Shown here: positions 42,648-49,528 of the stretch, in pieces
Layout of the letters: every line of letters starts with the position of its first letter
Position numbering within the stretch: the stretch's first letter is position 1
Assembly (NCBI RefSeq): GCF_003944755.1
Contig: NZ_RWGU01000034.1
Span: 1-49,528 of the forward strand
DNA from: Rhodovulum robiginosum
Lineage (GTDB): Bacteria; Pseudomonadota; Alphaproteobacteria; Rhodobacterales; Rhodobacteraceae
DNA: 49,528 bases
Reading direction: 5' to 3'
Notes under the pieces: model-generated
Seen by the model: the letters and a program-made list of their open reading frames with translations, nothing else
Databases searched by the model: none
Told to the model about the DNA's origin: nothing
Position numbers and translations under genes: made by a program

Positions 42648-42684
42648 GTCGCCTTAAAGGTGTTAGCAGGGCGAGGAATACAGC

Positions 42685-43740
42685 TTGAGCGGGTTAAAGC
42701 CCCCCCCGACGGAGCGCCGGCGTGACGATATCGACACGATCCGCGCCATCGCCTGTATTGCGCTGGTCTTTTATCACGTAGTCGGCAGCGGGCCCGCGAA
42801 GGGGCTGGAGGTTCCGGCGGAGCATTGGCTGCACACGATCAACGACAGTTTCTCCAACGTCAGGATGCCGCTTTTCAGTTTCCTGTCAGGGTTCGTGTTC
42901 GTGCCGGCCGCGCCGGCGGTCGCGGATATGCGCAAACGCATCCTGTCCAAGGCGCGGCGGCTGTTGGTCCCGATGGTTTGCGTCGGTTCGCTGTTCTGGC
43001 TGATCCGCGCAGCGGCGGGCATCGAGCAGGGGCCGTTCCTGCGGATCTTCTTTCAGCCTTACGCGCATTTCTGGTTTCTGCAGGCCACCTTTCTGATCAT
43101 GACGGTTTTCACCCTGGGGGTATGGCTGGGTGGCGGCCGGGTGCGGGCGGCGGCCTGGGTGCTGCTGGGTGGCGGCGCGGTCTGGTGGTGGGGCCTGCCG
43201 CTGGTGCCGGGTAACTGGTTTTCGATCAACAACGCGCTGTTCCTGATGGCCTTTTTCATGGCCGGCCATCTGCTTGCGCGCGGTGACGGCGGGCGCGGGG
43301 CAGGGGCGCGCATGCTGGGGGCCGCGGCGGTCGCCGCAGCGGTGCTGCTGGGCGCGGCGCTGGCGCTCGGCGTCGTCGAGACCGGGGGAGAGCTGCGGCG
43401 CGGCCTGGCCCTGGGGATCGGGATGATGTCCTGCCTGGGGCTGTATTTCCTGCGCCCGCGGCAGGCGCTGCTGGCCCGGCTGGGCCGGCAGTCCTATGCG
43501 ATCTACCTGTTCCATGTCTTCTTTACCGCCGGAACGGTTAGCGCGCTCAAGGCGATCTGGCCCGATATCGACCCTGTTGCGGCGCTTTTGCCGGTTTTTT
43601 GCGCAGGGCTGTTCGGTCCGATCCTGGCGCAGAAGGCGCTGCAGGAGACCCGCTACGGCGGGTTTTTGTTCCTGGGTCTGCGGCTGCGACCGGGCCGGCC
43701 CGCCGTCGCCCCCGCGCTGGGGCAGGGCAGCGTACGCTAG
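42685..43740 (+). CDS. Acyltransferase 3 family membrane protein (EPS O-acetyl/acyl modification)
   Basis: This 351-residue protein has about 10 membrane spans. The N-terminus reads DIDTIRAIACIALVFYHVVG, with the conserved Arg20 and His31 of acyltransferase-3 enzymes. MPLFSFLSGFVF and the later LARLGRQSYAIYLFHVFF complete the family pattern. It should transfer acetyl or succinyl groups from the cytoplasm to periplasmic polysaccharide. The start is TTG 42685 with a GAGGA site 8 nt upstream. It is preceded by its own promoter-like sequence and followed after 64 nt by an SGNH hydrolase gene; an acylation and possible deacylation pair is attractive but unproven. Confidence 0.9.
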   Translation: MSGLKPPPTERRRDDIDTIRAIACIALVFYHVVGSGPAKGLEVPAEHWLHTINDSFSNVRMPLFSFLSGFVFVPAAPAVADMRKRILSKARRLLVPMVCVGSLFWLIRAAAGIEQGPFLRIFFQPYAHFWFLQATFLIMTVFTLGVWLGGGRVRAAAWVLLGGGAVWWWGLPLVPGNWFSINNALFLMAFFMAGHLLARGDGGRGAGARMLGAAAVAAAVLLGAALALGVVETGGELRRGLALGIGMMSCLGLYFLRPRQALLARLGRQSYAIYLFHVFFTAGTVSALKAIWPDIDPVAALLPVFCAGLFGPILAQKALQETRYGGFLFLGLRLRPGRPAVAPALGQGSVR

Positions 43741-43804
43741 GCTTACCGGTTGGCAGCCATTTCTGTTTCAGCCTGTTGCGCGATGACGCGACAGGAGCCC
43801 GGCT

Positions 43805-45106
43805 ATGCAGATTGGATTCGGCCTCGACACGGTTTCGGTTCTGTCCGGCAGCGGCGATATCGCGGCACCGGCGGGGATCGCGCCGCTTTCGGGATTGCTC
43901 GAGGCCGAGAACGTTGTGGTTCTCGGCGCCTCGATCATGGACGGCTCTTTCGGGTCGCCCGCGATCAACGCCGCCTTGCAGCCCTTTGCGGCCGCCATCG
44001 GGTTTACCGGCACTCTCGTCACTTATTCGGCCTCGGGCGACGAGATTTCCAACACGATCGCGCGGCTGTCCACGGCCAAGACCGACCTCGCCGCGAGCGC
44101 CGGTTCCAACCTCTATATCGTCCATTCGGGCGGCAACAACGTCAGCAATAATCGGCCCTATCCCGGCGGAAAGGCCGTTTTCCAGACCGATTACACGGCG
44201 CTGATGGATGCCATCGTGGCCGACGGCGACAAGGTGGTTCCGCTGCCGCTGACCAAGCGGTTCTACGTCGAGGCGCCCCTCGTGGTCGAAGGTGACGACG
44301 CCACCGAGGCCAACGGCTCGCTGCCCTACAACGAGAACATCATCCACCCGGCGATCAGCGCCTATGCGCCCGGGTTCATGGTGGACGGGGCGCCCTACGC
44401 GAACCCCTACGCGTTTGCCGACCGCTGGAATGACTACATCGGCGGCGACGGCATTCACGGGCTGGGCAAGTGCCTGGCGCATTACATCCTGATGCGCGTG
44501 GCCGGGCGCGCGCTGGGGCTCAGTGACGGCGCGCGGGCGGGCCGGACGCTGATCTATTCGCTGAAGAACGGCCAGCCTTACGAATACCTGCCCGGCGCCG
44601 CCTATAACGAGCTGACGAGCTATTCCACCGGCGCCAACGATCCGGTGTTCGTCGGCGCGCTCGACACCGCGGGCCTGCTGGACCCGTTCATCGAGGTCGA
44701 GGCCGGGCCGTTCTCGACCTCGGCCAACGTGACGCTCGATGACGCGGATTTCCGCGACCGCCTCGCGGACAGCCGGTTTCATGACATCGACATGATGCAA
44801 TCGCTGATCGGCGTGTCAGGTACGGACGTGCTGACGCTCACCTTCACCGGGCTGTATCCGGGCGATCTGGTGACGGTAAAGGTCGCGGCCCAGCACGCCT
44901 TCGGCAACACCACAGCCCGCGTCGGCGACGTGACGCTGAACGGCGGCGAGACCGTGCAGGTCAACGCCGGCTCCGGCGCTCTCAGCAACCAGGCCGAGTT
45001 CGCGCAGATCGCCGTGCCGGCCGATGGCAAGCTGGTGCTGGATCTCGCCGTCGCGCCGGGCGCCAATTATGGCTATCTCGGCGCGGTGCTGCTGGATTTT
45101 GCCTAA
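43805..45106 (+). CDS. SGNH/GDSL-family hydrolase with C-terminal beta-sandwich, no signal peptide
   Basis: This 433-residue protein has SGNH landmarks: ENVVVLGASIMDGSFG (Ser43 nucleophile, block I), LVTYSASGDEI (Gly of block II), NLYIVHSGGNNVSNN (Asn of block III) and GGDGIHGLG (Asp215 and His218, block V). A Gly/Val/Thr-rich C-terminal third (about 330-433), ending NYGYLGAVLLDFA, looks like a beta-sandwich. The N-terminus MQIGFGLDTVSVLSG has no secretion signal, and there are no RTX repeats, so its location is unclear. It follows the acyltransferase gene and has an AGGAG site. It may be a carbohydrate esterase or a spike-tip-like protein. Confidence 0.8.
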   Translation: MQIGFGLDTVSVLSGSGDIAAPAGIAPLSGLLEAENVVVLGASIMDGSFGSPAINAALQPFAAAIGFTGTLVTYSASGDEISNTIARLSTAKTDLAASAGSNLYIVHSGGNNVSNNRPYPGGKAVFQTDYTALMDAIVADGDKVVPLPLTKRFYVEAPLVVEGDDATEANGSLPYNENIIHPAISAYAPGFMVDGAPYANPYAFADRWNDYIGGDGIHGLGKCLAHYILMRVAGRALGLSDGARAGRTLIYSLKNGQPYEYLPGAAYNELTSYSTGANDPVFVGALDTAGLLDPFIEVEAGPFSTSANVTLDDADFRDRLADSRFHDIDMMQSLIGVSGTDVLTLTFTGLYPGDLVTVKVAAQHAFGNTTARVGDVTLNGGETVQVNAGSGALSNQAEFAQIAVPADGKLVLDLAVAPGANYGYLGAVLLDFA

Positions 45107-45153
45107 ATAATTAACATAACATAACTTATGCGACTAATGAGGCGCGGCCCGTT

Positions 45154-45702
45154 TCAACTCTGCTGAAGCGACGTGACGATTTCCAGCAGGCGCAGCTCTA
45201 TCCGCCGAAACCGTTGCAGCGCGTCGATGTCGGGCCGGGCCGCGCTGGCAAAGGCGCTGCCCTCGACGGCCACGGACAGGGCGCAGCCGGGCAGAGACAG
45301 TGACAGAAAGCTGGTCGGCGCATCGGCGACGGCATGGATCTGCGCCGGCCCGTCGGTGCCGGCCGGTGCCTCGAGCGCGCGCCGGATGGCGCCACCGTCG
45401 ATGGAGGGCAACCCCTGCTCGGTCACGATCTCTTCGATCAGGTGCAAGAGGTCCGCGCGGGACATCCTGCCCCGCTTGATGCCATCGCCCATGCGCACGG
45501 CGATGCCGCCGTCCGAGTCGATTTCCAGCAGCGGCGGATGCCGCGGCGCCCGCGCATCGGCGACATCGAACGACAGAACGCTCTGCGCCTCCCCCGGCGG
45601 TGGAAGCGCGAGACATGCAGCCATCGGCGCGGTCGCTCCTAGCAGGGCCACGGAGGACGCAGCGCCCCAGAGCAGGACGCTGCGCCGCCGAAAGGCGATC
45701 AA
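45154..45702 (-). CDS. Small secreted protein of unknown function, coupled to the metallopeptidase gene
   Basis: This 182-residue product is unrecognised. It starts with FRRRSVLLWGAASSVALLGA, a signal-peptide-like segment ending near TAPMAACLALPP (possibly lipoprotein-like, MAAC). Then come LEIDSDGGIAVRMGDGIKRG and a helical region (MSRADLLHLIEEIVTEQGLPS), and it ends FRRIELRLLEIVTSLQQS. The TTG at 45702 overlaps the metallopeptidase stop (TTGA, 4 nt), and codon usage is coding-like throughout. That arrangement suggests co-translation with the peptidase and a partner role, for example inhibitor, chaperone or anchor. The convergent SGNH gene ends 48 bp away across an AT-rich spacer. Confidence 0.65.
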   Translation of the reverse strand: MIAFRRRSVLLWGAASSVALLGATAPMAACLALPPPGEAQSVLSFDVADARAPRHPPLLEIDSDGGIAVRMGDGIKRGRMSRADLLHLIEEIVTEQGLPSIDGGAIRRALEAPAGTDGPAQIHAVADAPTSFLSLSLPGCALSVAVEGSAFASAARPDIDALQRFRRIELRLLEIVTSLQQS

Positions 45703-46634
45703 GCCGGCGCGCGGCGGCGTCGGCGCGACACGGCGCCGAGCGCGGCAAAGGCGGACAGACCGAGCGCCAGGGCCGGCGGCACCGGAACCGGTGCCATCGG
45801 GTCGGTCACGATCGTCGTGTAGCCGATATCGGCGAACGAGGCGATCGTGGTGTCGGACAGCGTGGTGGCCACCAGCGGCGAATCGGCCAGGAGCGTGGGG
45901 CCGCCGATGAACCCGGTCATCAGGTCCAGCCCCGACCCGTCGCCGAAGAGCGTCTCGTCCCAGTGCGCGTTCCGCGTGCCGGGCCCGGACACGATATCGA
46001 CGGGCACGAAGCTTGCCGCCGGGCTGAACTCGGCCTTGTAGGTGTCCAGCGCGTAGCTGCCCGTGTATTGCCCCGACTCGTCGGTATAGACGCTTTGCGT
46101 GCCGGCCAGCGCCGGCGAGAGCGACGGCGCATCCCAGAGCGTGCCGAAGCCGATCACATGCGCCATCTCGTGCACGATCACGTCGAACAGCGTGCCGGCC
46201 GCCTCCAGGGCGCCGAGGTCGGCGGAATCGAATTGCATGATCCCGGTATCGGCATAGGCGTAATCCTGCGGGGCGCCGTTGGTGCGCACCAACGTTTGCG
46301 GCCCGGCCTGGCCAAGGATGCCGCCGACCCCGTCGATGGCCACGCCCGCCGCGCTGATCACGAGATCGGGGAGGGCCAGGTCGTAGCGATTGCCGGTGAT
46401 GATGCTTTCCCAGAAATTTTCGGCGCTGGAGAAAACCGTCTGCTGCGTCGCGCTCAGCCCGCCGGTGAAATTCACCACGATATTGAAGGGGTTCGTGGCC
46501 GTGCTGGCCATTTCGGCGTCCACCGGAATCGACTCGGAGAGGCTTACTGTCGTCGTGGCCCAGGCGGACCCCGATATCATCGCGGCCGATAGCACGGCGC
46601 CCGCGCACAGACCTTTTGCGATATGGGTCTTCAT
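45699..46634 (-). CDS. Leishmanolysin-like (M8) metallopeptidase with VPLPA-CTERM-type sorting tail
   Basis: This 311-residue protein has a signal peptide (1-26, ending GSAWA). The zinc site is HEMAHVIGFGTLW (His155, Glu156, His159), with third ligand probably His224 in NAHWDETLFG and a Met-turn at GLDLMTGF (Met239), as in leishmanolysin-type peptidases. The tail at 281-311 has the motif APVPVPPALA, then a hydrophobic span and RRRRR, the tripartite plan of VPLPA-CTERM proteins with VPVPPA in place of VPLPA. It is therefore a likely substrate of XrtD (32196-33794). ATG 46634 is preferred over TTG 46655. A good promoter lies at 46763-46791. Confidence 0.9.
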   Translation of the reverse strand: MKTHIAKGLCAGAVLSAAMISGSAWATTTVSLSESIPVDAEMASTATNPFNIVVNFTGGLSATQQTVFSSAENFWESIITGNRYDLALPDLVISAAGVAIDGVGGILGQAGPQTLVRTNGAPQDYAYADTGIMQFDSADLGALEAAGTLFDVIVHEMAHVIGFGTLWDAPSLSPALAGTQSVYTDESGQYTGSYALDTYKAEFSPAASFVPVDIVSGPGTRNAHWDETLFGDGSGLDLMTGFIGGPTLLADSPLVATTLSDTTIASFADIGYTTIVTDPMAPVPVPPALALGLSAFAALGAVSRRRRRAPA

Positions 46635-46762
46635 TGTCCTATTCCCTCTGTTCAAATCATTTTTCCCCTTACCCCCTCAGGAGCGCGGGACATCTGCGCG
46701 CAAGGCGCGGTCCGGTCCCGCGTCGGCCGTGCCTGACCTAACGGCAGACATGGCCTGATGGC

Positions 46763-46791
46763 ATTATGTCTCACAGGGTCCCGGTTGTCAG
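46763..46791 (-). promoter_or_regulatory. Sigma-70-type promoter for the VPLPA-CTERM metallopeptidase
   Basis: On the minus strand, CTGACA (46786-46791) and CATAAT (46763-46768) each match consensus at 5 of 6 positions with 17-bp spacing. It is one of the strongest promoter matches in the window. Transcription would start near 46756, giving a leader of about 120 nt before ATG 46634. Confidence 0.7.
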
Positions 46792-46871
46792 CAATTCTGC
46801 CACTATGCGCGCGCGACAGCGCCTTTGATGCGCGGGACAGACCTGCGCCGGGGCGGGGTCTCGGGGCCGGT

Positions 46872-47495
46872 TCAGGCCCCCGGGTCGTAGCCCAGCACCC
46901 GGAAATCCTCGGCATAGCGCCAGCGGATGATCCAGCGATGCAGCCGGGAGAGGCCCTTGCGGGCCAGGTCCGGCCGCTTGTCCGAGACGTTGCGCGCGGG
47001 CAGCGCGCGCCGCTGGCCGAGTGCGCGCTCGAACACCTCGGGCATTTCCTCGGCCAGACGTTCGAATCGGATCACCCGGTCGACCAGCAGCCGCCCCTGC
47101 CCGTCATGCAGAAACCGCACCTGCGGCACGCGGTGGCGGACAGGGTCTTTCCAGTCGTCGCGCCAGGGCTTGAGCAGGAACCACCACAGCGGCGTGCGCC
47201 GGGGGTTGCGGTAGCGGTATTCCGACAGCAGCCGGTCATAGGGGTTCCGCACGATCGCGAACTTGAAATAGCTGTCGAACTCGGCCTGGGTGACATGCCC
47301 GCAGGCGACGTATTCGCGGGCATAGAGATGGGCCAGCCGCGTCGGGCCCTGGCTGCGGTCGTCGTTGCGGCGCAGCAAAAGCGGCGCGCGGCTGTCCCAG
47401 TCGAGCCCGCACTCCTGCAGGAAGACATGCTCCACGCTCTGGCCGGCGGCCTTCGGGATGTGGACGAAGATCGTCTTGTGCTTCCTGGAAATCAT
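46872..47495 (-). CDS. Sulfotransferase family 2 protein (Sulfotransfer_2-like; 8 of 8)
   Basis: This 207-residue protein has KHKTIFVHIPKAAGQSVEHVF, the HIPKAAG PAPS loop of carbohydrate sulfotransferase family 2 (chondroitin/HNK-type). FKFAIVRNPYDRLLSEYRYR (3'-phosphate motif), VRFLHDGQGRLLVDRVIRFE and a C-terminal YAEDFRVLGYDP follow. This is a different subfamily from the other seven, with different loop wording. ATG 47495 is chosen because the family motif begins a few residues later; an in-frame TTG at 47552 would add 19 residues. It lies between the metallopeptidase unit and the type I secretion operon. Confidence 0.9.
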   Translation of the reverse strand: MISRKHKTIFVHIPKAAGQSVEHVFLQECGLDWDSRAPLLLRRNDDRSQGPTRLAHLYAREYVACGHVTQAEFDSYFKFAIVRNPYDRLLSEYRYRNPRRTPLWWFLLKPWRDDWKDPVRHRVPQVRFLHDGQGRLLVDRVIRFERLAEEMPEVFERALGQRRALPARNVSDKRPDLARKGLSRLHRWIIRWRYAEDFRVLGYDPGA

Positions 47496-47760
47496 CGCCG
47501 GTCGGTTCTGGCAAAAGCTTCCGTCCGCTAGCAGATGCCCGATGAAAGTCAACTGCGCCGGCGGGCCCGGCCGCGGTGCGAGGCGGCGTTAACATCTGCC
47601 ATGCTATGGCGCGGGGGCGAGGCGTGCAGGACACAGCCCCCGCCCCCGCCCCCGGCCCCGCGCGGCGCGGCTGGACCGTGTGCAGGTTGCGGGGTATGTA
47701 TTTCCTGCGCGCCCCATAAGACGACATAACGCGAACGGGCTGCGCCAGAGGCACGGGCAG

Positions 47761-49528
47761 ATGCACAGGACCACAGGGGCTGCGGGCGAGGCGCCCTCAT
47801 CCAATCCCTATCGGGCGGCGCTCCGGCGGCTGCGCCCGTCCCTGGGCGTGGCGGGGCTGTTCAGCGCCGCGGTCAACGTGCTGATGCTGACCGGGTCGAT
47901 CTACATGCTGCAGGTCTACGACCGGGTGCTGGCCTCGGGCTCGATCCCGACGCTGCAGGGGCTCTTTGCCATCGTCGTGGTCTGCTACGCCTTCCTCGGC
48001 ATCTACGAGTTCCTGCGCGGGCGCCTGCTGGCGCGGGTGGCGGTGCGGCTTGCGCTCGACCTGGGTCCGCGGGCCTTCGGGCGCGGCATCGCGGCCGGCG
48101 CCGCGCAGGGGCCCGGCGGGCGGCTGTTGCGCGATCTCGACACGGTCCGGGCGTTCCTGTCGGGGCCGGCGGTGACCGGGCTCTTCGACGCGCCCTGGGT
48201 GCCGATCTACCTGGCGATCCTGTTTCTCGTGCATCCCTGGTTCGGCTGGCTGACCGTCGCCGGCGCCGCGGTGATCACCGGGGTCGCGCTGATCAACCGG
48301 GCGGTCACCAGCGCGCCGATCGGGCGCGCCGCCGCGCTGGAGGCGGCCGAGCGCGAGTTCGCCGATCAAAGCCGCCGCGGCGCCGAGGCGATCCGCGCGA
48401 TGGGCATGGAAGGCCCGGTGACGGCGACCTGGCTGGACCGGCACAAGACGACGCTGGCCGCGCACCAGGCCGGCAGCGACCCGGCCCAGGCCTTTTCGTC
48501 GGGCTCGCGCGCCTTCCGGATGCTGCTGCAATCGGCGATCCTGACGCTCGGCGCCTTCCTGGTGCTGCGCCAGGAGATCACCGCGGGCATGATCATCGCC
48601 TCCTCGATCATCGCCGGCCGGGCGCTGGCGCCGGTCGACCAGGTGATCGGGCAATGGCGCGCCATCGGCCGCGCGGCCGATTCCCATCGCCGGCTGATCG
48701 AGGCGTTCGACGCCGATCCGGGCGAGCCAGAGACGATCGACCTGCCCGCGCCCACCGGCCGCATCACCGCCAGCCGGCTGACCAAATTCGCCCCGGGCCA
48801 GCCCGGCACCGACCGGCCGCGCATCCTGACCCAGGTCAGTTTCGAGCTCGAGCCCGGCGACGGGCTGGGGGTGATCGGCAATTCCGCGTCCGGAAAATCG
48901 ACGCTGGCGCGGCTGCTGGTGGGCGCCTGGCGGCCCGACGCGGGCGAGCTGCGCTTTGACGGGGCCACGCCCCAGCAATGGGCCCCGGCCGCCCTGGGCC
49001 GCGAGATCGGCTATCTGCCCCAGCAGGTGCACATGCTGCCCGGCACGATCCGCGAGAACATCGCCCGCTTCGACCCCAACGCGCGCGATGTCGACGTGAT
49101 CGCCGCGGCCAGGCTGACCGGCGTGCACGACATGATCCTGGCCCTGCCCGATGGTTATGCCACCCGCATCGGCGGGCCCGACTCGCCGCTCTCGGGGGGG
49201 CAGGTCCAGCGGCTGGGGCTGGCCCGCGCGATCTATCACGAGCCCCGGATCATCGTGCTCGACGAGCCCAATTCCAACCTCGACGTGGCCGGCGACGACG
49301 CGCTGACCGCCACGATCAAGACGCTCAGGGCGCGGGGCTCGACGGTGATCGTGATGGCGCATCGCCCCTCGGCCATCGCCGCGGTCAACAAGGTGCTGAT
49401 GCTGCAGCAGGGCACGGTGGTGAAGTTCGGGCCGAAGGACGAGGTGCTGTCGGCGGTGCTGCAGCCCGGCACCCATCCGGCCGCGCAGCGCCCCGCCGCA
49501 CCGGCCCCCGCCCGCGCCGTGCCGCCTG
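47761..49528 (+). CDS. Type I secretion system ABC ATPase/permease (PrtD/HlyB class), continues at base 1
   Basis: The first 589 codons are here; the gene continues across the window edge to 212 for 659 residues. The N-terminal half is a transmembrane exporter domain (LGVAGLFSAAVNVLMLTGSI, MLQVYDRVLASGSIPTLQGL, and FDAPWVPIYLAILFLVHPWF). The ATPase domain has Walker A VIGNSASGKST (about 375-385), signature LSGGQVQRLGLARA (about 477) and Walker B IIVLDEPNSNLD (about 497). The switch His is in VIVMAHRPSAI. No C39 peptidase or CLD domain precedes the membrane domain, so it is PrtD-like and should export RTX proteins uncleaved. It is followed by hlyD-type and outer-membrane genes at 216-3114. Confidence 0.95.
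   Translation, partial: MHRTTGAAGEAPSSNPYRAALRRLRPSLGVAGLFSAAVNVLMLTGSIYMLQVYDRVLASGSIPTLQGLFAIVVVCYAFLGIYEFLRGRLLARVAVRLALDLGPRAFGRGIAAGAAQGPGGRLLRDLDTVRAFLSGPAVTGLFDAPWVPIYLAILFLVHPWFGWLTVAGAAVITGVALINRAVTSAPIGRAAALEAAEREFADQSRRGAEAIRAMGMEGPVTATWLDRHKTTLAAHQAGSDPAQAFSSGSRAFRMLLQSAILTLGAFLVLRQEITAGMIIASSIIAGRALAPVDQVIGQWRAIGRAADSHRRLIEAFDADPGEPETIDLPAPTGRITASRLTKFAPGQPGTDRPRILTQVSFELEPGDGLGVIGNSASGKSTLARLLVGAWRPDAGELRFDGATPQQWAPAALGREIGYLPQQVHMLPGTIRENIARFDPNARDVDVIAAARLTGVHDMILALPDGYATRIGGPDSPLSGGQVQRLGLARAIYHEPRIIVLDEPNSNLDVAGDDALTATIKTLRARGSTVIVMAHRPSAIAAVNKVLMLQQGTVVKFGPKDEVLSAVLQPGTHPAAQRPAAPAPARAVPP

Noticed and set aside
47640-47680. C-rich low-complexity run before the ABC ATPase gene
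   Set aside because: Simple homopolymer-like composition without a unit repeat or hairpin strong enough to call.

Overview
The window reads as one complete circular plasmid of 49,528 bp from a marine-type alphaproteobacterium, most likely Rhodobacteraceae / Roseobacter group. The evidence is the very high GC content, a RepA-type replicase divergent from parAB, an XrtD/VPLPA-CTERM exosortase, a homologue of the RcGTA head-spike base protein, and many Rhodobacterales-style polysaccharide genes. Circularity is inferred from the ends: the last gene (47761 onward, a type I secretion ABC ATPase) runs off the right edge with one unpaired base, and the first two bases complete that codon. The frame then continues to a stop at 210-212, 3 nt before its HlyD-type partner.

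Layout. (1) 47761-49528 plus 1-3114: type I secretion ATPase, membrane fusion protein and outer-membrane efflux lipoprotein. (2) 3092-9222, minus strand: sugar transferase, TPR lipoprotein, Wza-like export protein, outer-membrane beta-barrel and rhomboid protease. (3) 9795-14060, plus strand: ExeA-like ATPase, Wzz-like chain-length protein, BY-kinase-like ATPase and a VirK/DUF535 protein. Regions 2 and 3 diverge from a 572-bp control region and together form an exosortase-associated exopolysaccharide (EPS) export core. (4) 14070-28978: repeat-unit assembly, with glycosyltransferases, flippase, Wzy-like polymerase, four sulfotransferases and an isolated GTA/phage spike-base gene. (5) 29024-33794: an RTX glycoside hydrolase (probable type I secretion cargo) and the XrtD exosortase. 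(6) 34097-36284: two divergent paralogous sulfotransferases. (7) 36275-40322: repA, iterons, parA, a parS-like site and parB. (8) 40406-47495: glycosyltransferase, sulfotransferase, acyltransferase, an SGNH hydrolase, a VPLPA-CTERM-type metallopeptidase with a coupled small secreted protein, and an eighth sulfotransferase.

Functional picture (inference). The plasmid encodes a Wzx/Wzy-type, heavily sulfated and probably acylated EPS. A dedicated type I exporter releases a glycoside hydrolase that may trim the polymer. XrtD would process at least one plasmid-encoded surface metallopeptidase. Sugar-nucleotide synthesis, PAPS synthesis, dedicated transcription factors, conjugation genes, toxin-antitoxin genes and IS elements were not seen, so precursors and probably regulation come from the host chromosome. 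It resembles the known Roseobacter RepA-type 'biofilm' plasmids in concept, but carries sulfotransferases instead of a rhamnose operon.
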